Positions 32,959 to 41,642 of a DNA stretch of 64,000 bases are shown one piece after another. The stretch comes from Geodermatophilus pulveris (GTDB lineage Bacteria; Actinomycetota; Actinomycetes; Mycobacteriales; Geodermatophilaceae): NCBI RefSeq assembly GCF_900188375.1, contig NZ_FZOO01000007.1, forward strand, positions 124,001-188,000, read 5' to 3'. The translations under genes were made by a program, and so were the position numbers. The first letter of the stretch is position 1. Each line of letters begins with the position of its first letter. Below the pieces are notes generated by a model. The model saw nothing but the letters and a program-made list of their open reading frames with translations, had not been told where the DNA came from and searched no databases.

Positions 32959-34323
32959 ATGGAGATGTCCCTGTCCTTCACGGCCGGTCAATTCGTGGGA
33001 GACGACCTGTGGGTGTCCGTGCTCGACGGCGACCCTCGCCAGTACGTCGACCTCGACACCGCCGCGACCAGTTCCGCCTCGGTCGCGGTCGCCCACGCGG
33101 TCCAGGAGTTCCTGCCGTGGTACGCGAGCGTGCACCGCGGTGCAGGGATCCGGTCCCAGCTGACCAGCGCCCGGTACGAGGGCGCCCGCGACACCATGGT
33201 GCGGTTCGTCGGGGGCGACCCGGCGACGCACGTGGCCCTGTTCCCGCGCAACACCACCGAGGCACTCAACCTGCTGGCGTTCCGCCTGGACCTCACCAAG
33301 GACGACGTCGTCGTCACCACGGCCGTGGAGCACCACGCCAACCTGCTGCCCTGGCAGCGGCACGCCCGGCTGCGGGTCGTGGACGTCGACGAGCAGGGGA
33401 CCTTCGACGTCGCCGCCGTCGAGGCGGCCCTGGACCAGCACCCGCGGCCCAGGGTCCTGGCGGTCACCGGCGGCTCCAACGTCACCGGCTGGCTGCCCGA
33501 CCTCCGCGGCATCGCGGCCGCAGCGCACCAGCGCGGCGTCCTGGTGGTCGTCGACGGAGCGCAGCTCGTGCCGCACCGCCCCGTCGACATCTCCGCACTC
33601 GGCGTCGACGTGATCGCCTTCTCCGGGCACAAGATGTACGCGCCGTTCGGCGCCGGTGCCCTGATCGCCCCGCGGTCGCTGTTCACGGACGGGGAACCGT
33701 TCCTCGTGGGTGGCGGTGCGGTGGGGGCGGTGTCGTTCGACGACGTCGTCTGGGCCAACGGCCCGGACCGCGACGACGCCGGTTCCCCCAACGTCATCGG
33801 CGTCGTGGCCCTGACCGCCTCCGCGCAGGAGCTCAGCAGCGACGGCTGGTCGTCGGCGCTCGCCCACGAGGAGCACCTCCTGCGCGCGCTGGACTCCGAG
33901 CTGGCCTCGGTTCCGGGCCTGCACCGGCTCGGGCCCGTCACCGGGGACCGGCTGCCGGTGGCCACGTTCAACCTCGAGGGCGTGCCGCACGGGCTGCTGG
34001 CTGCCCGGCTCGCCAACGAGTACGCGATCGGCACCCGCAGCGGCTGCTTCTGCGCACACCCGTACATGGGCCGGCTGCTCGGGCTGTCGGAGGGCGAGGT
34101 CGGCCGGTTCCACGCCGACGTCCGCGCCGGCTTCCGCCACCGGCTCCCGGGTGCGGTGCGGGTGAGCGCCAACCGCCAGACCTACCTCACCGACATCCCG
34201 GTGCTCGGGCAGGCGCTGCGGGAGATCGCGGCCACCCCGGAGGGGGCCGCGCGGTACGAGCTCGACGAACGCGGCGACTTCGTCCCGCGGGAGCGCGTCC
34301 TCGTGCCGGCGCCGGTGTGCTGA
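32959..34323 (+). CDS. Class V aminotransferase (cysteine desulfurase-like)
   Basis: 454 residues; ATG 32959 chosen, with a second ATG two codons later. The PLP lysine is in FSGHKMYAPFG. VTTAVEHHANLLPW is the substrate-binding block and SGCFCAHPYMGRLLG carries cysteines where SufS/CsdA enzymes keep the persulfide Cys. The C-terminus (about 60 residues after PGAVRVSANRQT) is longer than in SufS. It may move sulfur from cysteine or act on another amino compound. It sits alone between two paralogous c-di-GMP genes. Confidence 0.85.
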   Translation: MEMSLSFTAGQFVGDDLWVSVLDGDPRQYVDLDTAATSSASVAVAHAVQEFLPWYASVHRGAGIRSQLTSARYEGARDTMVRFVGGDPATHVALFPRNTTEALNLLAFRLDLTKDDVVVTTAVEHHANLLPWQRHARLRVVDVDEQGTFDVAAVEAALDQHPRPRVLAVTGGSNVTGWLPDLRGIAAAAHQRGVLVVVDGAQLVPHRPVDISALGVDVIAFSGHKMYAPFGAGALIAPRSLFTDGEPFLVGGGAVGAVSFDDVVWANGPDRDDAGSPNVIGVVALTASAQELSSDGWSSALAHEEHLLRALDSELASVPGLHRLGPVTGDRLPVATFNLEGVPHGLLAARLANEYAIGTRSGCFCAHPYMGRLLGLSEGEVGRFHADVRAGFRHRLPGAVRVSANRQTYLTDIPVLGQALREIAATPEGAARYELDERGDFVPRERVLVPAPVC

Positions 34324-34418
34324 CCGAGGACCGAGGAGCGAGCCCGTCCCCCGGGGTGATCCGTGGACGGGATGCACAGGGGGTCAGCACACGGGTCCGG
34401 CCTGCCGATGAGCAGTAG

Positions 34419-36659
34419 GTGGATGACCGGGCCGACGACCGACCGGCCGTGACCGCTGCGCGGGGACGAGGCGGCAGGGGTCCCGGTTTCCGGCTGACCG
34501 CCCGGGTCTTCTGGGACCTGGCCATCTACATGGTGGGGCTCGGGCTCGCGGTCGGGCTCGTCTTCCCCCCCTTCGCCACGGCGCTGGGTGTACCCGGCGT
34601 CTACGCCGAACGGTCGTGGTTCCGCGCTGCCTGCCTGATCGCCGGCTTCCTCGTCGGCGCGATGAGCTACGCCCTGTGCCGCTGGGTGGTCGGCGGCCGG
34701 CTCGCCCTGCTCAGCGCCCACCTGCGCCGGGTCGCCGAGGCCGTGGCGCACGCCAGTCGCACGGGGGACTGGTCGGCGTCGAACTCCGCGCGCATCCGCG
34801 TGGACTCCGACGACCAGCTGGGCGAGACGGCACAGGCGTTCAACAGCCTGCTGGACGCACTCGAAGCGGGGCAGCACTTCCGCTCCCTCATCCGCAACGC
34901 CTCCGACGTCATCACCATCGTCGACGAGACGGGCGACGTCAGCTACCAGACACCGTCGGTCGGCTGGGTCCTGGGCTACCCGCCCGGAGCGCTGATCGGC
35001 ACCCACCTCGCCGCCCTCATCCACCCCGAGGACGCCGAGGACTTCGCCGACCAGGTCGCGCGGACGGAGCCCGGGATGCCGGCGCAGGCGCCGATCAGCT
35101 GCCGGATGCGCCACCGCAACGGGTCCTGGCGATGGACCGAGACCGTGGTCAACAACCTGCTGCACGACCCCACCGTGAGCGGGGTGGTGCTCAGCACCCG
35201 CGACGTCAGCGACCGGCGGGAGCTCGAGGAGCAGCTCCGCACCCAGGCGTTCTACGACCAGCTCACCGAACTGCCCAACCGCGCCTACCTGCTCGGCCGG
35301 CTGCGGGAGGCCGAGGAGGCCCTCGCGCTCCACGGCACGCCCCTGGCGCTGCTCTACCTCGACATGGACAACCTCAAGGCCGTCAACGACCACGTCGGCC
35401 ACGAGGGCGGCGACCGGCTGCTGCAGGTCGTCAGCTCGCGGATCGCCGACTGCCTGCGGCCGGGCGACGTGTTCGCCCGGCTGGAGGGCGACGAGTTCGC
35501 CGTCCTGCTCACCGGGCCGGCCAGCGAGCGGGAGGCCGGGCGCACCGCCGAGCGGATCCTCGCCGCGCTGACGCCGCCGGTCCTCATCGACGACAGCTTC
35601 GTCCAACCAGCCGCGAGTCTCGGGCTCGCCACCTCGGCCGCCAGCGCCAGCAGCGGGGTCGGACTGCTCCGGGCGGCCGATGTCGCCCTGTCCGTCTCGA
35701 AGAACACCGGGAAGGGGCGGTACGCCACCTTCCAACCCCACCACCACGCCGTCCAGGTCGAGCGCGAGCGCCTGCAGGTCGATCTCGAGCAGGCGCTCGA
35801 CGCCGAACAGCTCGTGCTGCACTACCAGCCCCTCGTGGACCTGGCCAGCGGTCGCGTCACCGGCTACGAGGCCCTGCTGCGCTGGCAGCACCCGCACCGT
35901 GGGCTGGTGTCGCCCGCTGACTTCATCCCCCTCGCCGAGAGTTCGGGCATCATCGTCCCGATCGGCCGCTGGGTGCTCCGTGAAGCGACGCAGCAGGCTG
36001 CCGGGTGGCAGCACTCGGGCCCACCGGACGGGGTCCACGTCAGCGTCAACGTGTCCGTCCGCCAGTTCCGCCATCCCGACCTGGTCCGGGACGTCGCAGA
36101 CGCCCTGCGCCGATCCGGTCTGCCCGGGCACCTGCTCACCCTGGAGATCACCGAGAGCCTGTTCGCGACCGACATCGCCGACGTCACGTCGACGCTCGAG
36201 CGCCTGAAGGACCTCGGCGTGCGACTGGCCCTCGACGACTTCGGGACCGGGTACTCGTCGCTGTCCTACCTGCGTCACTTCCCCTTCGACACCCTCAAGA
36301 TCGACAAGTCCTTCATCGAGGGCATCGACGTGAACCGGCAGAACCAGGCCGTGGCCGGCGCGATCGTCACCCTCGGCCAGACCCTGGACCTGAGCCTCGT
36401 GGCCGAGGGCATCGAGACGTCCGGCGAACTGCGCAGCCTGGAGGCGCTCGGGGTGCAGCTCGGCCAGGGCTTCCACCTGGGCCGTCCGGGGCCGGCCGCG
36501 CTGGTCTGCCCCAGCCCGGGCATCCGCCCTGCCGACCGCAGGGACCTCGGGTCGGTGGGTGCCCCCCTCCGGGGCCCGATGGACACGAGGACCCGGCCGA
36601 CCAGGATCAGCGCGCTCCCCCCGGTCCCGCACCGCGGCCGCCACGCCGCCGGCGGCTGA
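34419..36659 (+). CDS. PAS-GGDEF-EAL protein, membrane-bound
   Basis: 746 residues from GTG 34419 (GTG 34449 possible). Two helices and a HAMP-like linker as in the 30.8-kb paralogue (shared AxYMVGLGLxVGLVFPPFA), then a PAS domain (about 150-270: FRSLIRNASDVITIVDETGDV, WRWTETVVNNLL). The GGDEF motif is EGDEF with I-site RPGD; loss of the first Gly suggests no cyclase activity. The EAL domain is complete (EALLRW, DDFGTGYSSLSYL, KIDKSF, AEGIET, LGQGFHLGRP). Probably a PAS-controlled phosphodiesterase. The last 50 residues are Pro/Arg-rich and non-conserved. Confidence 0.9.
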   Translation: MDDRADDRPAVTAARGRGGRGPGFRLTARVFWDLAIYMVGLGLAVGLVFPPFATALGVPGVYAERSWFRAACLIAGFLVGAMSYALCRWVVGGRLALLSAHLRRVAEAVAHASRTGDWSASNSARIRVDSDDQLGETAQAFNSLLDALEAGQHFRSLIRNASDVITIVDETGDVSYQTPSVGWVLGYPPGALIGTHLAALIHPEDAEDFADQVARTEPGMPAQAPISCRMRHRNGSWRWTETVVNNLLHDPTVSGVVLSTRDVSDRRELEEQLRTQAFYDQLTELPNRAYLLGRLREAEEALALHGTPLALLYLDMDNLKAVNDHVGHEGGDRLLQVVSSRIADCLRPGDVFARLEGDEFAVLLTGPASEREAGRTAERILAALTPPVLIDDSFVQPAASLGLATSAASASSGVGLLRAADVALSVSKNTGKGRYATFQPHHHAVQVERERLQVDLEQALDAEQLVLHYQPLVDLASGRVTGYEALLRWQHPHRGLVSPADFIPLAESSGIIVPIGRWVLREATQQAAGWQHSGPPDGVHVSVNVSVRQFRHPDLVRDVADALRRSGLPGHLLTLEITESLFATDIADVTSTLERLKDLGVRLALDDFGTGYSSLSYLRHFPFDTLKIDKSFIEGIDVNRQNQAVAGAIVTLGQTLDLSLVAEGIETSGELRSLEALGVQLGQGFHLGRPGPAALVCPSPGIRPADRRDLGSVGAPLRGPMDTRTRPTRISALPPVPHRGRHAAGG

Positions 36660-36816
36660 CCTCCACCACGCGAGCCGATCCGGTCACGAGCCCGCTGGGA
36701 CGACGTCGACCCGACGGCGGGTACCCGGGCGGCCCCGGGCGGTCCCGCCACTCCCCGTGCACGCCCGTCGGGCCGGCGGTGGGCTGAGGTCCGGCGTCCG
36801 CGGGTAGGTCCGGCAC

Positions 36817-37113
36817 ATGGCACTGCGCAACGCGGCGGTCGCGGCCGCCGGCCAGTGGGTCGACCCCGACGACGGCGTCCGCTACCCCGCGGGCGAGGTG
36901 CACGGGTGGGAGCGCGGCCGCAACGAGACCGTGTGCGGCCTGTCGCTGAGCAGGTCGCTGCTGGCCCGCTTCCCGCACGTCCCCTGGGCCGACGTGCAGC
37001 CGGCGTCCGGCCGCCACGCCGAGGAGGTGCAGGCGGTGTGCCGCCGGTGCGCCGCGGCGCTGGGCCGGCGTCGGGACGACCGCGGCTGGACGCGCACGAA
37101 CCCCCGACCCTGA
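36817..37113 (+). CDS. Small conserved-type protein with CxxC, unknown function
   Basis: 98 residues, ATG start. Contains WVDPDDGVRYPAGEVHGWERG, ETVCGLSLSRSLL and VQAVCRRCAAALGRR; one Cys plus a CxxC pair could bind zinc. It matches the style of short actinobacterial unknowns. No operon partner nearby. Confidence 0.55.
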   Translation: MALRNAAVAAAGQWVDPDDGVRYPAGEVHGWERGRNETVCGLSLSRSLLARFPHVPWADVQPASGRHAEEVQAVCRRCAAALGRRRDDRGWTRTNPRP

Positions 37114-37312
37114 CCGGTCAGCGGCGCCCGCGGGGCCTCGGCCACCGGGCCGAGGCGCTCGGTGGACCGGGAGTGGAGGGGCACGGCTCCCCACTACCCA
37201 CGCGGGCGACATCCTCCGCGCGCGGCATCCCCGCGGGCTGCAACGCGTTACCGTCTCTGCACGCAGGCCGAGCCCCGGCAACGGCGCCGGGGACGAGCGG
37301 AGGGGATCCAGC

Positions 37313-37633
37313 ATGGAGACGAGCGTGGTCGACGTCCCGGAACGGGGACGTTTCGAGATACGGCTCGGCGACCGGGTCGTGGGCCTGGCCAGCTACCACG
37401 TCGAGGACGGCACCATGGCGCTGCCGCACACCGAGGTGGACCCCTCGATGGGTGGCCGCGGCATCGGCTCGGCGCTGGTCGCCGGTGTGCTCGCCGCCGC
37501 CCGGGAGCGCGGGGTGACCGTGCTGCCCTACTGCTCCTTCGTCCGCCACTACATCGAGCAGCACCCCGAGGTCCTCGACCTCGTGGCCGAGGCCGACCGG
37601 CCGCAGTTCGGCCTGGCCACCGCCGACCACTGA
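37313..37633 (+). CDS. GNAT-fold acetyltransferase (YjdJ-like)
   Basis: 106 residues behind GCGGAGGGGA. A minimal GNAT domain: DRVVGLASYHVEDGTMALPHTEVDP, then the acetyl-CoA loop SMGGRGIGSALVAGVLAAAR and VLPYCSFVRHYIEQHPE at the end. It belongs to the short YjdJ-type group whose substrates are unknown. A 7-bp hairpin (ccccggc/gccgggg, 37273-37291) lies in the leader. Confidence 0.85.
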   Translation: METSVVDVPERGRFEIRLGDRVVGLASYHVEDGTMALPHTEVDPSMGGRGIGSALVAGVLAAARERGVTVLPYCSFVRHYIEQHPEVLDLVAEADRPQFGLATADH

Positions 37634-37657
37634 CCTGCAGGCCCGCGCAGCGCTGCC

Positions 37658-37663
37658 TACCCT
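37658..37663 (+). promoter_or_regulatory. -10 box of a leaderless photolyase promoter
   Basis: TACCCT, 7 bp before the GTG at 37671; no Shine-Dalgarno sequence in the short gap after the preceding gene. Confidence 0.45.
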
Positions 37664-37670
37664 CGCGGGG

Positions 37671-39038
37671 GTGCCCACCGCGCTGCTCTGGTTCCGCCGC
37701 GACCTGAGGCTGGGCGACCACCCCGCCCTGCTGGAGGCGGTCGCGGCCGCCGGACCCGACGGCGCCGTCGTCCCGGTCTTCGTCTTCGACCCCCGGCTGT
37801 GGGGCCCCTCCGGGCTGCCCCGCCGGCAGTTCCTGCTCGACTGCCTGGCCGACCTCGACCGGCAGGCCGGCGGCGCCCTCGTGCTGCGGCACGGCGACCC
37901 GGCGCGGGTGCTGCCCGGCCTCGTCCGGGAGGTGGGCGCGGTGGGCGTGCACGTCTCGGCCGACACCGGCGTCTACGGCCGGGAGCGGGACGCCGCGGTC
38001 GAGCGGGCACTCGGCGGCGTGCCGCTCGTGCGCACCGGCTCGCCCTACGCGGTGACGCCCGGCCGGGTCACCAAGTCCGACGGGACGCCGTTCCGCGTCT
38101 TCTCCCCCTTCGCCCGCGCCTGGCGGGAGCACGGCTGGCGCGACCCGGCGCCCCGGCCCGACGCGGTGCCGTGGGCCACCGGCGTCGCCTCCGAGGACCC
38201 GCCGGAGGTCACCGGCCTGGACGGCGTCGCGCTGCCCCCGGCCGGTGAGGCGGCCGGCCTGGACGCCTGGCGGCGGTTCCGGGCGCAGCGGCTGGAGGGC
38301 TACAGGACCAGCCGCAACACCCCCGGCACCGATGGCACCAGCCGGCTGTCGGCCTACCTGAAGTACGGCTGCGTGCACCCGCGCACGCTGCTGGCCGACC
38401 TCGCCGGCCTGGACTCCGAGTCCGCCGACAGCTTCCGCAACGAGCTGGCCTGGCGGGACTTCTACGCCGACGTCCTGTGGCACCGCCCGGAGTCCGCCCG
38501 CGAGCCGCTGGACCGGCGGATGCAGGCGATGACCTACGACAGCGGCCCGGAGGCCGAGGAGCGCTTCGCCGCGTGGGCGGAGGGCCGCACCGGCTACCCG
38601 GTCGTGGACGCCGGGATGCGCCAGCTGCTCGGCGAGGCCTACGTGCACAACCGGGTGCGCATGATCGTCGCCTCGTTCCTGGTCAAGGACCTGCACGTGG
38701 ACTGGCGGCGCGGCGCCCGCCACTTCATGTCCCACCTGGTCGACGGCGACCTGGCCAGCAACAACCACGGCTGGCAGTGGGTCGCCGGCACCGGCACCGA
38801 CGCCTCGCCCTACTACCGGGTCTTCAACCCCACCCGGCAGGGCAAGGAGTTCGACCCCGGCGGCGACTACGTGCGCCGCTGGGTGCCCGAGCTGCGCGAC
38901 GTCCCGGCCCGCTACGTGCACGAGCCGTGGCTGGCGCCGGCCGGCGTCCCGGCCGGGTACCCGCTGCCGGTCGTCGACCACGCCGAGGAGCGCCGGGTGG
39001 CCCTGGAGCGGTACGAGCGGGTCCGCGACCGTGCCTGA
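37671..39038 (+). CDS. phr: Deoxyribodipyrimidine photolyase (class I CPD type)
   Basis: 455 residues. N-terminal antenna domain begins ALLWFRRDLRLGDHPALLEA; the C-terminal FAD domain has DGTSRLSAYLKYGCVHPRTLL, NELAWRDFYADVLW, GYPVVDAGMRQLLGEAYVHNRVRM and the DGDLASNNHGWQWVAGTGTDASPYYRVFNP block that holds flavin and the Trp electron path. It repairs cyclobutane pyrimidine dimers with light. The next gene, a Nei-type glycosylase, overlaps it by 8 bp, forming a DNA-repair pair. Confidence 0.95.
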   Translation: MPTALLWFRRDLRLGDHPALLEAVAAAGPDGAVVPVFVFDPRLWGPSGLPRRQFLLDCLADLDRQAGGALVLRHGDPARVLPGLVREVGAVGVHVSADTGVYGRERDAAVERALGGVPLVRTGSPYAVTPGRVTKSDGTPFRVFSPFARAWREHGWRDPAPRPDAVPWATGVASEDPPEVTGLDGVALPPAGEAAGLDAWRRFRAQRLEGYRTSRNTPGTDGTSRLSAYLKYGCVHPRTLLADLAGLDSESADSFRNELAWRDFYADVLWHRPESAREPLDRRMQAMTYDSGPEAEERFAAWAEGRTGYPVVDAGMRQLLGEAYVHNRVRMIVASFLVKDLHVDWRRGARHFMSHLVDGDLASNNHGWQWVAGTGTDASPYYRVFNPTRQGKEFDPGGDYVRRWVPELRDVPARYVHEPWLAPAGVPAGYPLPVVDHAEERRVALERYERVRDRA

Positions 39039-39840
39039 GGGCCACACCCTGTTCCGGCTGGCCCGGGACCAGTCGCTCGCCTTCGCCGGCCGTCCGGTGC
39101 ACGTGACCAGCCCGCAGGGCCGCTTCGCCGCAGGCGCGGCCCTGCTCGACGGCCGGGTGCTCGACGAGGTGACCTCCTACGGCAAGCACCTGTTCGCCTG
39201 CTTCGGCCCGGACACCCTGCACGTGCACCTGGGCCTCTACGGGAAGTACACCGCCGGCAGCGGGCACCCCCCGCCGCCGCGCGGGGCGCTGCGGATGCGC
39301 TGGGAGGGCGAGGGCCCCGACGGCCTGGGCGTGTGGACCGACCTGCGCGGCGCCACCGCCTGCGAGGTGCTCACCGCCCCGGAGGTCGACCGCATCCTCG
39401 ACCGGCTCGGCCCCGACCCGCTGCGCCCGCGCGCCGACGGCACGGTGGCGCACCGGCGGATCGCCGCCAGCCGCACCGCGATCGGCGCGCTGCTCATGGA
39501 CCAGTCCGTGCTGGCGGGGGTCGGCAACGTGTACCGCGCCGAGATCCTGTTCCGGCACGGCGTCTCCCCGTTCCGCCCCGGCCGGGAGGTGGACGCCGGC
39601 ACGTGGGCGGCGATGTGGACCGACCTGGTGGTGCTCCTGCGCTCCGGCGTCCGGATGGGCCGGATCGTCACCACCCGCCCCGAGCACCGCGGCCGCCGCG
39701 GCGGCGCCGTCCGGCGGGAGGACGCGCACTACGTCTACCGGCGCACCGGGCTGCCCTGCCGGCTGTGCGGGACGCCGGTGCGCACGGAGCTGATGGTGGC
39801 CCGCAACCTGCACTGGTGCCCGGTCTGCCAGGCCGTGTGA
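39031..39840 (+). CDS. Fpg/Nei family DNA glycosylase (Nei2-like)
   Basis: 269 residues from GTG, overlapping the photolyase end by 8 bp. PEGHTLFRLARDQ gives catalytic Pro2-Glu3; YGKHLF and GLYGKY follow, then the helix-two-turn-helix QSVLAGVGNVYRAEILFRHGVSPF, and a zinc finger CRLCGTPV...NLHWCPVCQ. It removes oxidised bases and cuts the abasic site. Closest in style to mycobacterial Nei2 (H at position 5). Confidence 0.93.
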   Translation: MPEGHTLFRLARDQSLAFAGRPVHVTSPQGRFAAGAALLDGRVLDEVTSYGKHLFACFGPDTLHVHLGLYGKYTAGSGHPPPPRGALRMRWEGEGPDGLGVWTDLRGATACEVLTAPEVDRILDRLGPDPLRPRADGTVAHRRIAASRTAIGALLMDQSVLAGVGNVYRAEILFRHGVSPFRPGREVDAGTWAAMWTDLVVLLRSGVRMGRIVTTRPEHRGRRGGAVRREDAHYVYRRTGLPCRLCGTPVRTELMVARNLHWCPVCQAV

Positions 39841-40152
39841 CTACAGCGCCCCCTTGGCCTCCTCGCCGGCCGGCACGGCGCTGAGCACCTGGAGCTCCGG
39901 GGTGCCGGCCAGCTTGCCCTCCAGCTGCCGGGACAGCTCGGTGAACGGCTCGCCCTTCCCGTGCGCGGCCAGCGCCTCCGGGCCGGCCCACTGCTCGATC
40001 ATCACCAGGGCGCCGTCGCGCGCCTCGTGCAGCGCGTAGCGCTCGCACCCCTCCTCCGCGTGCACCCGCGGGATCGCGGCCAGCACGGCCTCGCGGACGG
40101 CCTGGGCGTGCTCGGGCTGCGGGGTGATGCTGGCGATGACGACGACGGACAC
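39841..40152 (-). CDS. Antibiotic biosynthesis monooxygenase (ABM) domain protein, quinol monooxygenase-like
   Basis: 103 residues from GTG behind AGGAGGC. Single ABM ferredoxin-like fold: VVVIASITPQPEHAQAVREAVLAAI, EEGCERYALHEARDGALVMIEQWAGPEALAAH, FTELSRQLEGKL. Members such as YgiN act on quinols. Convergent with the glycosylase, one base from its stop. Confidence 0.85.
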   Translation of the reverse strand: MSVVVIASITPQPEHAQAVREAVLAAIPRVHAEEGCERYALHEARDGALVMIEQWAGPEALAAHGKGEPFTELSRQLEGKLAGTPELQVLSAVPAGEEAKGAL

Positions 40153-40220
40153 GGGCTGCCTCCTGGGGACGGGGTCTGCGAGCCTGGTGCTTGCCCACCC
40201 GGGCGGGTCAGGATGCGTGG

Positions 40221-41642
40221 GTGACGGCCGACGACGAGACCGGTCCCCCGCCCGCCCCGGCACGGCTGCGGGTGGCCGTCGTGGGCGCCGGGCCGGCGGG
40301 CATCTACACCGCCGAGGCGCTGACCCGGCAGCAGGACGTGCCGGTCGCCGTCGACCTGGTCGACCGGCTGCCCACCCCGTTCGGCCTGGTCCGGCACGGC
40401 ATCGCCCCCGACCACCCGAAGATGCGGGCCATCCGCGACACCCTGCACCGGGCGCTGGACCACCCCGCGGTGCGCTTCGTCGGCAACGTCGAGATCGGCC
40501 GGGACATCTCCTGCCGCGACCTGCACGCCGCCGTCGACGCCGTCGTCTACACCTACGGCGCCGCGCTGGACCGGCAGCTGGGCGTGCCCGGCGAGGAGCT
40601 GCCCGGCAGCCTGGCCGCCACCGAGCTGGTCGCCTGGTACACCGGCCACCCCGACGCCGACCGGGCCAGGGTGGAGGCGGCCCTGGCGCGGGCCCGGTCG
40701 GTCGTCGTGGTCGGGGTCGGCAACGTGGCGCTCGACGTGGCCCGCGTGCTGGCCCGAACGCCCGCGGAGCTCGAGCCCACCGACATGCCCCAGCACGTCC
40801 TCGACACCCTCGCCGCCGCGCCGGTCGAGGCGGTCACCGTGCTCGGCCGCCGCGGCCCGGCGCAGGCCACCTTCACCACCCAGGAGCTGCGCGAGCTCGG
40901 CGAGCTGGCCGGCGCCGACGTGCTGGTCGACCCGGCCGACCTCGACCTGGACCCCGCCACCGAGGAACGGGTGGCCGCCGACCGGGTGGCCTCGCGCAAC
41001 CTGGCGGTGCTGCGCGACTGGGCCGGCCACGGGCCCCGCCCGGGCCGGGCGACGGTGACCCTGCGGTTCTTCAGCCGCCCGGTGCGCCTGCTGGGCGAGG
41101 ACCGGGTGACCGGCGTCGAGGTGGAGCGCACCCTGGTCGACGCCGACGGCCGCGCCGCGGGCACCGGCGAGACCACCGTGCTGCCCGCGGACCTGGTCGT
41201 CCGCTCGGTCGGCTACCGGGGCGGGGAGCTGCCCGAGCTGCCGCTGGACCCGCACCGCGGCACGGTGCCCAACGAGCTCGGCCGGGTGCTGCGCGGTGGG
41301 GAGCCCGCGCCGGGCGAGTACGTGGCCGGGTGGATCAAGCGCGGGCCGACCGGCGTCGTGGGCACCAACAAGCACGACGCCCGGGAGACGGTGGCCACCC
41401 TGCTGGCCGACGTCGCCGCCGGCGTGGTCCGCCCCGGCGGCAGCGCGGACGCCGGCCCGGACGGCGACCTGGTGGGCGCCCTGCGGGCCCGCGGCGCCGA
41501 CCCGGTGCTGCTGGAGGACTGGCGGGCCATCGACGCCGCGGAGACCGCCCTCGGCGCCACCCGCGGGCGGGCCCGCACCACGCTGCACGAGTGGGAGACG
41601 CTGCTGGCCGCCGTGAAGGCGGCGGCCGCCCGCGTCCGCTGA
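40221..41642 (+). CDS. fprA: FprA-type ferredoxin/flavodoxin-NADP reductase
   Basis: 473 residues from GTG 40221; a TTG further up is less likely. FAD motif VAVVGAGPAGIYTAEAL; LVDRLPTPFGLVRHGIAPDHPKM is diagnostic of the adrenodoxin-reductase-like FprA group; NADP motif VVGVGNVALDVARVLAR; C-terminal GWIKRGPTGVVGTNKHDARETV. It passes electrons between NADPH and ferredoxin, for example for P450s. Start is adjacent to the divergent ABM gene; the IMPase gene ends right after it. Confidence 0.94.
   Translation: MTADDETGPPPAPARLRVAVVGAGPAGIYTAEALTRQQDVPVAVDLVDRLPTPFGLVRHGIAPDHPKMRAIRDTLHRALDHPAVRFVGNVEIGRDISCRDLHAAVDAVVYTYGAALDRQLGVPGEELPGSLAATELVAWYTGHPDADRARVEAALARARSVVVVGVGNVALDVARVLARTPAELEPTDMPQHVLDTLAAAPVEAVTVLGRRGPAQATFTTQELRELGELAGADVLVDPADLDLDPATEERVAADRVASRNLAVLRDWAGHGPRPGRATVTLRFFSRPVRLLGEDRVTGVEVERTLVDADGRAAGTGETTVLPADLVVRSVGYRGGELPELPLDPHRGTVPNELGRVLRGGEPAPGEYVAGWIKRGPTGVVGTNKHDARETVATLLADVAAGVVRPGGSADAGPDGDLVGALRARGADPVLLEDWRAIDAAETALGATRGRARTTLHEWETLLAAVKAAAARVR

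Noticed and set aside
34182-36644. 820-residue minus-strand frame
   Set aside because: Shadow of the PAS-GGDEF-EAL gene; no domain signal.
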